A stretch of DNA of 64,000 nucleotides from DATAZK01 sp965199805 (GTDB taxonomy: Bacteria > Actinomycetota > Actinomycetes > Frankiales > Frankiaceae), in assembly GCA_965199805.1 (NCBI GenBank), contig CBDATO010000001.1, positions 1,612,001-1,676,000 of the forward strand, read 5' to 3'. Every line of letters starts with the position of its first letter. Within the stretch, counting starts at the first letter, position 1. This document shows positions 10,468 to 20,735 of the stretch, in pieces. The notes under the pieces were generated by a model that saw only the letters and a program-made list of their open reading frames with translations, was not told the origin of the DNA and did no database searches. A program made the position numbers and the translations under genes.

Positions 10468-13400
10468 GTGACTCACACGGATGTCCGGCCGGGTGCGGCC
10501 TGCAACTCATCCCGGTTCCGGGTGCGCCGGCGGACACGTTCGGCGGTCGCATCCGTGGCGGCCACCGCGATGGTGGCGGGCTCGCTGGTCTTCGCGCAGA
10601 CCGCGAGTGCCGCGACCCTGGCAGCGACCGGCACCTCCGTGACCACCGTCGCGCTCGACACGACCACGACATTGCCCGGCATGGCACTGTCGGGCGCCCA
10701 GTCGGGCGACATCCTGCAGGTCAACCTGTCGACCGACGTCGGCAGCCTGAACCTGCCGACCACGACCGGCCTCACGCTCGCGTACGGCTACACGGCGTAC
10801 AGCGGGGCAACGCTGTCGTTCACCGGCTCGCAGGCGGACATCAACGCCGACCTGGCCTCGCTGCAGTTGCTGTCGGGCAACAACTCGGGAGCAACGGCAC
10901 ACGTCGCCCTGACCTCGTTCGTGTCGCAGGCCAACCTGTCGTTCGCCGCGCCGAACAACCACTTCTACGAGTACGTGCCCTCGGCCAACATCACCTGGTC
11001 GAACGCCAAGACGGCGGCGGCCGGCAAGACGTACGGCGGCCTCACGGGCTACATCGCGACCATCCCGAACGACGCGGTCAACAGCTTCGTCGGCAGCAAG
11101 ATCCAAGGCGCCCAGAACGTGTGGTTCGGCGCCCGCATCGACGCCACGGACACGTCGTACCCGCGGGTCTGGAAGTGGGCCGCCGGGCCGCTCGCCGGCC
11201 AGGTCGTGTCGCGCTGCGCCGCTGCCACCGGTTCGTGCAGCTTTGCCAACGGCGTCGACGGATTGAACGGGCACGACTACTCGCACTGGGCGACCGGCGA
11301 GCCGAACAACTCCGGAAGCGGCGAGAACTCCGCCGTGACGAACTGGAACGGGTCGGTCGGCAACTGGAACGACCTTTCCAACAACCCCAGCAACATCAGC
11401 GGCTACCTCGTCGAGTACGGCAACCTCGCCAACGGCTCCAGCACGGCCCCCACCGGCACGGCCAGCGTCTCCAGCACCATCACGGTGACCGGCCCCCCGG
11501 CGGCGCCGACCCCCACCGCGAGCATCAACGGCAGGACGGCCACCCTCTCGTGGACCACGCCGACCAACACCGGTAACGGCACCATCAGCGGCTACACCGT
11601 CACCGCGAGCCCGGGCGGCGCCACGTGCATCCCGTCACCGGCCACCGCGACCACCTGCACCATCACCGGGCTGACGGTCGGCCAGGCGTACACCTTCACC
11701 GCCACCGCGACCAACCAGTACGGCACCAGCGCCGCCGGCACCGCGTCCAACTCGGTCACCGCCGTCGCGATCCCCTCGGCCCCGGCCCTCGGCACCGTCA
11801 CCCGCGGTGACTCCTCGGCGCAGGTCAGTTTCACCGCCCCGAGCAGCAACGGCGGGTCGGCGGTCATCCGTTACGAGGCCTCCGCCAACGGCGGCACCAC
11901 CTGGCAGACCCTCTCGACGAGCGGCACCGCTCCGATCACCGCGACCGTCACCGGCCTGACCAACGGCACGCAGTACCCGATCACCGTGCGCGCGGTCACC
12001 GCCGTGGGCAATGGCGACGCGAGCAACGCCGTCACCGTCACCCCGGCCACCGTGCCGGCCCAACCCTTCGGGCTGACCACGTCGCGCGGCGACGGCACCG
12101 TCACCGTCAACTGGACGGCCCCGGCCAACGGCGGCGACCCGATCACGGGGTACTCGCTGGCCGGGAGCCCCGGCGGCGCGACGTGCACCCCGTCGCCGGC
12201 CACCGCCACGACCTGCACCTTCACCGGCCTGACGCCGGGGAATGCCTACAAGTTCAACGTCACGGCCGCCAACTCGGTGGGCACCGGCGCCTCGTCGTTC
12301 AGCACCGCCTTCGTCACCGTGGTGAGCTCTCCGGACGCCCCGACCGGCCTGACCACGACCCGCGGTGACGGCAGCGCCCAGCTGACGTTCTCCCCGCCGG
12401 CCGGCACCGGTGGTACCCCGATCACCGGCTACGAGTACACGACCGACGGCGGCACCACCTGGCTGCCGCTGGTCACGACCGGCGCGTCGACCCTGACCGC
12501 GACCGTCACCGGGCTGGCCAACGGCGTGCCGGCCACGATCGCCGTACGGGCCAAGAACGTCGTCGGCAACAGCACCGCCAGCAGCACCAGCACCGTCACC
12601 CCGGTCGGAGCGCCCGGTGCCCCGACCCAGGTGAGCACCAGCGCCGACGGCACCGACGTGACCGTCAGCTGGAGCGCTCCCACCGACGACCACGGCTCGG
12701 CCGTCACCGGTTACGCGGTGACCGCCACCCCGGGCGGCGCCACGTGCACCCCCCAGGTCGCCACCGACACCAGCTGCACCATCACCGGGCTCACCAAGGG
12801 CACCGCGTACACGTTCGCCGTCACCGCAACCAATGCGATCGGCACGAGCGCGGCGGCGGCGTCCGCTCCGATCACCCCGATCACCCGTCCCGGTGCCCCG
12901 ACCGGCCTGCAGGTCACCGCCGGTGACGCGACCATCTCCGTCGTCTTCACCCCACCGGGCGACAACGGTGGCACCGCCATCACCGGGTACGAGATCACCA
13001 CCGACGGCGGCAGCACCTGGGTGCCCCTCGCCGTCAGCGGCACCACCAGCCTGTCGTCCACCCTCGTCAACCAGGTCAACGGCCAGGACCACGACGTCGC
13101 CGTCCGCGCCGTCAACCTCGCCGGAGCCGGCACGTCCAGCGCCACCACCACCGTCACCCCCGGCGGCCCGCCGAGCGCCCCGACCTCGGTGAGCACCTCC
13201 GCCGACGGCACCGACGTCACCGTCAGCTGGGTCGCGCCCGTCGACACGCACGGCAGCCCGATCATCGGCTACACCGTGACCGCCAGCAGTGGTGGCGGCA
13301 CGTGCACCCCGCAGCCGGCCACCGGCACCAGCTGCACCATCACCGGGCTGACCAAGGGCACCGCGTACACGTTCTCCGTCGGTGCGATCAACGCACTCGG

Positions 13401-16263
13401 CACCAGCTCCTCAGCGGTGTCGACGCCGGTCACGCCGGTCACGGTCCCCGGTGCGCCGACCGGCCTGCAGGTCACCACCGGTGCCGCCACCATCGCCGTC
13501 GCCTTCACCCCGCCGGCCGACAACGGCGGCACCCCGATCACCGGGTACGAGATCACCACCGACGGCGGCAGCACCTGGTCGCCCCTCGCCGTCAGCGGCA
13601 CCACCAGCCTGTCGTCCACCCTCGTCAACCAGGTCAACGGCCAGGGCTACGACGTCGCCGTCCGCGCCGTCAACCTCGTCGGCACCAGCTCGGCCACCGC
13701 GTCCCAGGCCGTGACGCCCTCGACCATCCCCGATGCGGTGAGCGCAGTCACGGTGAGCACGAGCGGCACCACGGCGACCGTCTCCTGGTCGGCCCCGGCC
13801 TTCGACGGCGGTTCGCCGATCACGGGCCACCTGGTCGTCTCGAACCCCGACGGCCTGACCTGCACGGCGACGGCGACCCAGCAGAGCTGCACGGTGACCG
13901 GCCTGACCAAGGGCACCGCGTACACGTTCGACGTCGTGGCCGCCAACGCCAACGGCGCCGGCCCGATCGTCACCTCCAGCCCCGTCACCCCGCTCACCTC
14001 GCCCACGGCGCCCGGCAACCTCGCCGTGACCGCCGGCGACGGCCAGGCCCTCGTCAGCTTCGACGGCTCCACCGACGACGGCGGCACCCCGATCACCGGG
14101 TACGAGGCCTCCACCGATGGCGGCACCACCTGGGTGCCGCTCGTCACCACCGGCAGCAACCCGACCACGGCCACGATCGCCGACCTGACCAACGGCTCCA
14201 CCTACCCGGTCGTCGTGCGGGCGGTCAACACCTTCGGCCACTCGGCCGCGACCGCGCCCGAGTCGGTCTCGCCCGTCGGCGCCCCGGTCGCGGTCGGCAA
14301 CGTCACCACCGCGCTGACCGGCACCTCGGCCACCATCAGCTGGACCGCTCCCGTCAGTGACGGCGGCGGCACCGTCAGCGGCTACACCGTCGACGCGAAC
14401 CCGGGCCCCCTGCAGTGCACGCCCGTCCCGGCCACCGCGACCACCTGCACCATCACCGGGCTCGACAAGGGCACCTCGTACGTCTTCGCCGTCCGCGCGG
14501 TGAACCAGTACGGCACCAGCGTGCCGGCGTCATCCGCTCCCGCCACCCCGGTCACCGTCCCCGACGCCCCGACCGGCTTCGATGCCGAGCGCGCCAACCA
14601 GGCCGTCGTCTTGACCTTCGACGCCCCGGTCGACGAGGGCGGCACCGCCATCACCGGCTACGAGGCCTCCACCGACGGCGGCACCACCTGGCTGCCCGTC
14701 ACCACCACCGGCACCGGGCCGCTGACCGCGACCGTCGGCGGGCTGCTCAACGGCCGCAGCTACAACACGGCGGTCAGGGCGATCAACACGGTCGGCCACA
14801 GTGCACCGACCTCCGTGGTGGCCGCCGTACCGGCGACCATGCCGGACGCCCCGACCGGCGTCACCACCCAGCGCAACGGCGCCTCGATCACCGTCAGCTG
14901 GACCGCTCCGGGCGACGACGGTGGGGCCGTACTCACCGGCTACTCCGTCGCCGGCTCCCCCGGCCTCGTGGGCTGCAGCGCGACGTCCGCCACCAGCTGC
15001 GTCGTCACCGGTCTCGACCCGGCGGTCGCGTACTCCTTCACGGTGAAGGCCGCGAACTTCGTCGGCGACAGCCCGGCGACGGCCCCGGTGACGGTCCCTG
15101 CCGCCACCGCTCCCGGCGCGGTCGGCCCCGTCACCACCGAGGTCGCGCCGAACGGCACCGACCTGGTGCTGAACTGGACCGCACCGACCGACGACGGCGG
15201 CGCCGCCGTCACCGGCTACCAGATCGTGTCGAACCCGGCCGGTCTGACCTGCACGCCCTCCCCGGCCACCGCCACCACGTGCACCATCACCAACGTCCCG
15301 CCGGGGGTCGCCTACACGTTCTCCGTCGTCGCCGTCAACGTGACGGGAGCCGGCTCCGGCACCTCCACGGCGAACCCCGTCACCCTGCTCGGGGTCCCGA
15401 CGGCGCCGCGCAACCTGGTCCTCACCCCCGGCACCGGCCGGCTGGGCCTCACCTTCGACGCCCCGATGTCCGACGGCGGCAGCCCGATCCTCGGCTACTA
15501 CGTCAGCCTCAACGGCGGCGCCACCTGGCAGGACCTGGCGGTCCAGGGCAGCGGGCCGCTGACCGCCACGGTCAGCGGGCTCTCACCCGACCGCACGTAC
15601 GCGGTGCGGGTGATGGCGCACAACGCGAACGGCCTCGGCGGCGCCCTGCGTCCGCCGGTCCTCGGCACCCCGCTCGCGTTGACCGTGCCGTCCGCGCCGC
15701 CGAACCTGACGGTGACGGCGACCGGCTACCGCTACCTCGGTGTCACCTTCGACCGGCCCGCATCCGACGGCGGCAGCCCCGTCCTCGGCTACCACATCAG
15801 CCTCAACGGCGGCTCGACCTGGCAGGACCTGCCGGTCCGCGGCACGGGTCCGCTCGCCGGCACCGTCACCGGGCTCACCCCGGGTCAGACCTACATGCTG
15901 CGGGTCCAGGCGTACAACGCCGTCGGCCTCGGCGGAGCGGTCCGGACCCCGGTCATGACGGACACCGACGCGCTGACCGTGCCGTCAGCGCCGACCGGCC
16001 TGGTCGTCAGCTCGTCGAGCGGCAAGCTCGGCGTCTGGTTCCACGAGCCGATCTCCGACGGCGGCAGCCCGATCCTCGGCTACCGCGTCAGCCTCAACGG
16101 CGGCTCGACCTGGCAGACGCTCCCCGTCCGCGGCCCCGGCCCGTTCACCGGCACCGTCACCGGCCTCGTCCGCGGCAAGACCTACCAGCTCCGGGTGCAG
16201 GCGTACAACGCCGTCGGCCTCGGCGGCGCGGAGCGCACCCCCGTCCCCGGCACCCCCAGCTGA
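10468..16263 (+). CDS. Giant secreted protein: C-type lectin-like domain plus 17 fibronectin III repeats
   Basis: A 1931-residue exported protein. It starts at GTG 10468 with an Arg-rich region, a hydrophobic core and an ASA cleavage site near 48. A C-type lectin-like domain lies at about 165-317, with WSNAK, WFGARID, EPNN near 278 and a WND segment; EPN is the motif that binds calcium and mannose-type sugars in many lectins. From about 342 to the end I count 17 fibronectin III units of about 90-95 residues. Units 1-12 alternate strictly: one type with a Cys pair before the TITGL strand, the other with a DGGTTW strand. Units 13-14 are both Cys-type and 15-17 all Trp-type. There is no sortase signal, membrane anchor or enzyme domain, so it is probably released or held non-covalently. 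Likely adhesion or sugar-binding role, by inference. Confidence 0.9.
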   Translation: MTHTDVRPGAACNSSRFRVRRRTRSAVASVAATAMVAGSLVFAQTASAATLAATGTSVTTVALDTTTTLPGMALSGAQSGDILQVNLSTDVGSLNLPTTTGLTLAYGYTAYSGATLSFTGSQADINADLASLQLLSGNNSGATAHVALTSFVSQANLSFAAPNNHFYEYVPSANITWSNAKTAAAGKTYGGLTGYIATIPNDAVNSFVGSKIQGAQNVWFGARIDATDTSYPRVWKWAAGPLAGQVVSRCAAATGSCSFANGVDGLNGHDYSHWATGEPNNSGSGENSAVTNWNGSVGNWNDLSNNPSNISGYLVEYGNLANGSSTAPTGTASVSSTITVTGPPAAPTPTASINGRTATLSWTTPTNTGNGTISGYTVTASPGGATCIPSPATATTCTITGLTVGQAYTFTATATNQYGTSAAGTASNSVTAVAIPSAPALGTVTRGDSSAQVSFTAPSSNGGSAVIRYEASANGGTTWQTLSTSGTAPITATVTGLTNGTQYPITVRAVTAVGNGDASNAVTVTPATVPAQPFGLTTSRGDGTVTVNWTAPANGGDPITGYSLAGSPGGATCTPSPATATTCTFTGLTPGNAYKFNVTAANSVGTGASSFSTAFVTVVSSPDAPTGLTTTRGDGSAQLTFSPPAGTGGTPITGYEYTTDGGTTWLPLVTTGASTLTATVTGLANGVPATIAVRAKNVVGNSTASSTSTVTPVGAPGAPTQVSTSADGTDVTVSWSAPTDDHGSAVTGYAVTATPGGATCTPQVATDTSCTITGLTKGTAYTFAVTATNAIGTSAAAASAPITPITRPGAPTGLQVTAGDATISVVFTPPGDNGGTAITGYEITTDGGSTWVPLAVSGTTSLSSTLVNQVNGQDHDVAVRAVNLAGAGTSSATTTVTPGGPPSAPTSVSTSADGTDVTVSWVAPVDTHGSPIIGYTVTASSGGGTCTPQPATGTSCTITGLTKGTAYTFSVGAINALGTSSSAVSTPVTPVTVPGAPTGLQVTTGAATIAVAFTPPADNGGTPITGYEITTDGGSTWSPLAVSGTTSLSSTLVNQVNGQGYDVAVRAVNLVGTSSATASQAVTPSTIPDAVSAVTVSTSGTTATVSWSAPAFDGGSPITGHLVVSNPDGLTCTATATQQSCTVTGLTKGTAYTFDVVAANANGAGPIVTSSPVTPLTSPTAPGNLAVTAGDGQALVSFDGSTDDGGTPITGYEASTDGGTTWVPLVTTGSNPTTATIADLTNGSTYPVVVRAVNTFGHSAATAPESVSPVGAPVAVGNVTTALTGTSATISWTAPVSDGGGTVSGYTVDANPGPLQCTPVPATATTCTITGLDKGTSYVFAVRAVNQYGTSVPASSAPATPVTVPDAPTGFDAERANQAVVLTFDAPVDEGGTAITGYEASTDGGTTWLPVTTTGTGPLTATVGGLLNGRSYNTAVRAINTVGHSAPTSVVAAVPATMPDAPTGVTTQRNGASITVSWTAPGDDGGAVLTGYSVAGSPGLVGCSATSATSCVVTGLDPAVAYSFTVKAANFVGDSPATAPVTVPAATAPGAVGPVTTEVAPNGTDLVLNWTAPTDDGGAAVTGYQIVSNPAGLTCTPSPATATTCTITNVPPGVAYTFSVVAVNVTGAGSGTSTANPVTLLGVPTAPRNLVLTPGTGRLGLTFDAPMSDGGSPILGYYVSLNGGATWQDLAVQGSGPLTATVSGLSPDRTYAVRVMAHNANGLGGALRPPVLGTPLALTVPSAPPNLTVTATGYRYLGVTFDRPASDGGSPVLGYHISLNGGSTWQDLPVRGTGPLAGTVTGLTPGQTYMLRVQAYNAVGLGGAVRTPVMTDTDALTVPSAPTGLVVSSSSGKLGVWFHEPISDGGSPILGYRVSLNGGSTWQTLPVRGPGPFTGTVTGLVRGKTYQLRVQAYNAVGLGGAERTPVPGTPS
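12600..13720 (+). repeat. Tandem ~558-bp duplication inside the fibronectin-repeat gene
   Basis: Units 5+6 and 7+8 are near-copies at a constant offset of 558 bases (186 codons). A 64-base stretch is identical at 13024-13087 and 13582-13645, as is a 35-base stretch at 12986-13020 and 13544-13578. Similarity to other unit pairs is much lower, so this looks like a recent in-frame duplication of one Cys-type/Trp-type pair. Confidence 0.85.
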
Positions 16264-16265
16264 CC

Positions 16266-16898
16266 TCAGCCTTCCGGATCCAGGGTAGGAACGGTCCAGC
16301 CCTGGATGGAACGGCTGAGGCGGCCCGGCTTCTGTTTGCCACCCTGGGCGTTGACCAGGTCGAAATTCATCGGCGACTCGACGGCCTCGGCCTTCGTCAG
16401 GCTGGAGACGCGGCTTTTCCCGCTCTTTCCCCAACCGGTGGCGTAGGGCACGCTTTGGTGCTCCGTGATGCAGCGGTTCCTGAGGAACTTCCAGCCGTCG
16501 GCTTCCCGCGTATAAATGTATTCCAGGGTTGCGATGTTCCACGCCGCCTCTTTGCTGTCCGGATCGATCAGAAGCGTGAAGAGGAACCAGCGCCCTTCGG
16601 CCGTGTCGCCGTCCACGCTGATGACGGGGTTGGTCAGCATGTCGAAAGCCCAGCCACCGGCCTCGTCAAACTTGGGCATGTGCTCGGTGTAGAAGTGCCG
16701 GATCGCCGACTTGTCGGCCAGATTGCCGAGCAGTCCATGATCGTATTGGGCGCGGTCGGAGAAACAGGCCAGCGCATCGTCCCACCGGGCGTCGTGCATC
16801 GCCTGCATGTATTCGGCGGTCAACTTCTTGACCGCCTCGGTGTCCGACAGCCGCCGCACCTCAGCCCGTAACGCCGCCAGCTCAGCTTCCACGCTCAT
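16266..16898 (-). CDS. SnoaL/NTF2-like protein with N-terminal coiled-coil
   Basis: A 210-residue protein. A short leucine-heptad segment (about 3-22) is followed by an NTF2-like cone fold: LTAEYMQAMHDARWDDALACF, RHFYTEHMP, a TAEGRWFLF strand and the WNIATLEYIYTREADGW strand pair. The family includes limonene-epoxide-hydrolase-like and ketosteroid-isomerase-like enzymes and non-enzymatic pockets; the substrate is not predictable. ATG 16898 is preferred because GGGAGC sits about six bases upstream. Base use is slightly less GC-rich than in its neighbours, which may hint at transfer. It ends tail-to-tail with the fibronectin-repeat gene, two bases apart. Confidence 0.8.
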   Translation of the reverse strand: MSVEAELAALRAEVRRLSDTEAVKKLTAEYMQAMHDARWDDALACFSDRAQYDHGLLGNLADKSAIRHFYTEHMPKFDEAGGWAFDMLTNPVISVDGDTAEGRWFLFTLLIDPDSKEAAWNIATLEYIYTREADGWKFLRNRCITEHQSVPYATGWGKSGKSRVSSLTKAEAVESPMNFDLVNAQGGKQKPGRLSRSIQGWTVPTLDPEG

Positions 16899-16951
16899 AC
16901 TTGCTCCCACTTCACCGCTCGACGTCACCACGTGCGCACATGGAGGTCGCA

Positions 16952-17377
16952 GTGTTCATCACCAATCATGTGCTCGCCGGCGCACTGATCGGCAGCCGGC
17001 TGCCCACGGCGCCCGCACTGGTCGCCGGGTTCGCCAGTCACCTCGCGATGGACAACCTGCCGCACTGGGGCAACAACGGGCCCTTCCCCATCGACATCGC
17101 CAAGCGCGACGGCGTGCTCGGCCTGGCCAACATCGCGGTGCTCGCCCTGCTGGCCAGGAAGGACAAGCGGCTGCCGGTGCTCGCCGGCATCACCGGCGCA
17201 TGCCTGCCCGACACCGACAAGCTGGGCGAGTACTTCGCCGGCGGCAGCCCGTGGCCGCAGAAGTTCGACGACTTCCACAAGCGGATCCAGCGCGAGTCGC
17301 CGCATCGCATCCCCCATGAGGTGCTGGTCGGGGCCGGCCTGCTGACGCTCTCGGTGCTGGTGCTGCGCCGCTCCTGA
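16952..17377 (+). CDS. Small membrane protein, metal-dependent-hydrolase-like (His-Asp-His motif)
   Basis: A 141-residue protein with several hydrophobic segments. FASHLAMDNLPHW and CLPDTDKLGE resemble the SHxxxDxxPH and late Asp motifs of membrane proteins annotated as metal-dependent hydrolases (YdjM/DUF457-like), but the match is partial. GTG 16952 is preferred: GGAGG at 16942-16946 ends five bases before it. The ATG at 16940 lies upstream of that site. It is divergent from the NTF2-like gene and lies just upstream of aspartokinase. No function is claimed. Confidence 0.7.
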   Translation: MFITNHVLAGALIGSRLPTAPALVAGFASHLAMDNLPHWGNNGPFPIDIAKRDGVLGLANIAVLALLARKDKRLPVLAGITGACLPDTDKLGEYFAGGSPWPQKFDDFHKRIQRESPHRIPHEVLVGAGLLTLSVLVLRRS

Positions 17378-17411
17378 CGGTGAGGTGGCGCGCCTCGATA
17401 CCCTGGTGACC

Positions 17412-18703
<1,292 letters not shown>

Positions 18704-18707
<4 letters not shown>

Positions 18708-19747
18708 GCCGCCCGTCGCTCGCCGTCGTCGGCGCCACCGGCGCCGTCGGCACCGTCATGCGTGAGCTGATCACCGAGCGTCCCGACATCTGGGGCGACA
18801 TCAAGCTGGTCGCCTCGGCGCGCAGTGCCGGCAAGCAGCTCTCGGTACGCGGCCGCGACGTCACCGTCGAGGCGCTGGCACCCGAGGTCTTCGACGGCGT
18901 CGACTTCGCGCTGTTCGACGTGCCGGACGAGGTGTCGGCCGAGTGGGCGCCGATCGCCGCGTCGCGTGGCGCCATCGCCGTCGACAACTCCGGCGCCTTC
19001 CGGATGGATCCCGACGTGCCGCTGGTGGTGCCGGAGGTCAATCCCGACGCCGCCTTCGACCGTCCCCGCGGCATCATCGCGAACCCGAACTGCACGACCC
19101 TGTCGATGATCGTCGCGATGGGCGCCCTGCACCACGCGTACGGGCTGCGTGAGCTCGTGGTTGCCAGCTACCAGGCGGCGTCCGGTGCCGGCCAGCCCGG
19201 CATCGACACCCTGCAGGCGCAGCTGTCGGCCGTCGCCGGCCAGGACCTCGGCTCGGTCGCCGGCGACGTGCGCAAGGCCGTCGGTGACCTCGGCGCGTTC
19301 CCCGCCCCGCTCGCGCTCAACGTCATCCCGGTGGCCGGCTCCCCCAAGGCCGACGGGTGGACCAGCGAGGAGCTCAAGGTCCGCAACGAGTCGCGCAAGA
19401 TCCTCGGGCTGCCGGACCTCCGGGTCGCGGCCACCTGCGTACGCGTGCCGGTGATCACCACCCATTCGCTGGCCGTGCATGCCGTCTTCGACCGCGAGGT
19501 CACCGTGGCCGAGGTGCGGGCGCTGCTGGAAGCGGCTCCCGGCGTCGAGGTCATCGACGACCTCGAGCTCGGGCAGTACCCGACCCCGGCCGACGTCGTC
19601 GGCACCGACCCGACGTATGTCGGGCGCATCCGGCGTGGGCTCGACGACCCGCGGGTGCTCGAGCTCTTCGTCTGCGGTGACAACCTGCGCAAGGGCGCGG
19701 CGCTCAACACCTTGCAGATCGCCGAGCTGGTTGCTTCCCGCGCCTAG
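18704..19747 (+). CDS. asd: Aspartate-semialdehyde dehydrogenase
   Basis: A 347-residue NADPH enzyme that reduces aspartyl phosphate to aspartate semialdehyde, directly after LysC. GATGAVG near residue 10 binds NADP, Cys130 in NPNCTT is the catalytic cysteine, and the SYQAASGAGQPG block and a late His-containing segment complete the active site. The ATG overlaps the lysC stop, so the two are translationally coupled. A 5,10-methylenetetrahydrofolate-reductase-like gene starts six bases after its stop. Confidence 0.97.
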
Positions 19748-19753
19748 TTCACG

Positions 19754-20677
19754 GTGATCGACGGTGCGGCTCAGCTGCTGGCCGGAACCCGCGACGGTGT
19801 CCTGCTCTACGGGCTGACCCCCCCGCGGGGCACCACCACCCCGGAGGAGGCGGACGCCGTCGCCGAGGCGGCGCTGGCCAGGCTCCGGTCGGTGCGGGTC
19901 GACGGCCTCATCCTCTACGACGTCGATGCCGAGGCCGACCGGTCCTCGACCCCGCGGCCGTTCCCGTTCATGCCGATGATGGATCCGGCCGACTTCCTCG
20001 ACCGCCATCTGACCCGCTGGGCCGGACCGGTGGTCGTCTACCGTGCCGTCGGCAAGTACACCGGGGACGAGCTCGGTGCGTGGCTGTCGGAGGCGGACCG
20101 CGACCGGGTACTGACCGTGCTGGTCGGGGCGGCGTCCGGACGCCAGGTGGTGAAGACGAGCCTGTCCGAGGCCTACCGCCGGCGCGACGGTCTCTCACGT
20201 CCTCCGCGCATGGGCGGTGTCGTCATCGGCGAGCGGCACGCGGCCGCGGGGGCCGAGCACGAGCGCATGCTGCGCAAGCAGGCGGCGGGCTGCGATTTCT
20301 TCGTCTCCCAGGTCTGCTACGACCTGGACCTGACCCGCAACCTGTTGTCCGACTACGTCTACGCCTGCCGCGACCAGCAGTTGGAGCCGAAACCGGTCGT
20401 GCTGACCCTGGCGTCCTGCGGGTCGGTGAAGACGTTGGAGTTCATGTCCTGGCTCGGCATCGAGGTCCCCGGCTGGCTGCGGACCGAGATCATCCGGTCC
20501 GGGGATCCGCTGACGGCCTCGTACGAGCAGTGCGTCGTCAACGCTCGCGTGCTCATCGCGTTCTGCCGTCGGCTCGGCCTGCCGTTCGGGATCAACATCG
20601 AGAGCCTGACCAACCGCAAGCTCGAGATCGACGCCTCGATCGAGCTCGTACGGGAGGTCCGCACCCTGCTGGGATGA
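19754..20677 (+). CDS. Methylenetetrahydrofolate-reductase-like TIM-barrel protein
   Basis: A 307-residue protein starting at GTG 19754. It looks like a distant MetF/MTHFR homologue: LLYGLTPPRG matches the first strand of the barrel, GGVVIGER the middle, KQAAGCDFFVSQVCYD the strand that in MetF reads GADFxITQ, and PVVLTLASCGSVKT a late strand. True MetF uses FAD and NADH to make methyl-THF for methionine. I cannot confirm the FAD-site residues, so a divergent paralogue is as likely. Its place in the lysC-asd unit suggests a link to methionine or one-carbon supply. A hairpin terminator follows. Confidence 0.65.
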   Translation: MIDGAAQLLAGTRDGVLLYGLTPPRGTTTPEEADAVAEAALARLRSVRVDGLILYDVDAEADRSSTPRPFPFMPMMDPADFLDRHLTRWAGPVVVYRAVGKYTGDELGAWLSEADRDRVLTVLVGAASGRQVVKTSLSEAYRRRDGLSRPPRMGGVVIGERHAAAGAEHERMLRKQAAGCDFFVSQVCYDLDLTRNLLSDYVYACRDQQLEPKPVVLTLASCGSVKTLEFMSWLGIEVPGWLRTEIIRSGDPLTASYEQCVVNARVLIAFCRRLGLPFGINIESLTNRKLEIDASIELVREVRTLLG

Positions 20678-20684
20678 CGACGAA

Positions 20685-20713
20685 AGGCCCGCCCCTTCCG
20701 GGAGGACGGGCCT
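20685..20713. terminator. Bidirectional terminator between MTHFR-like and P450 genes
   Basis: Inverted repeat AGGCCCG / CGGGCCT with a further cccttccggg fold inside, placed between two convergent stops (20677 and 20736). It can serve both strands. Confidence 0.75.
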
Positions 20714-20735
20714 CTCGCTATCAGCTGGGTGGAGC

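Noticed and set aside
10468..16263. Possible CRISPR-like or satellite array
   Set aside because: The repeats are protein-coding fibronectin units of about 280 bases with variable sequence and no short direct repeats or spacers.
14415..16871. 818-codon + strand frame overlapping the fibronectin-repeat gene
   Set aside because: Out-of-frame shadow; the product is Arg/His/Pro noise, while the other frame has regular fibronectin units and a signal peptide.
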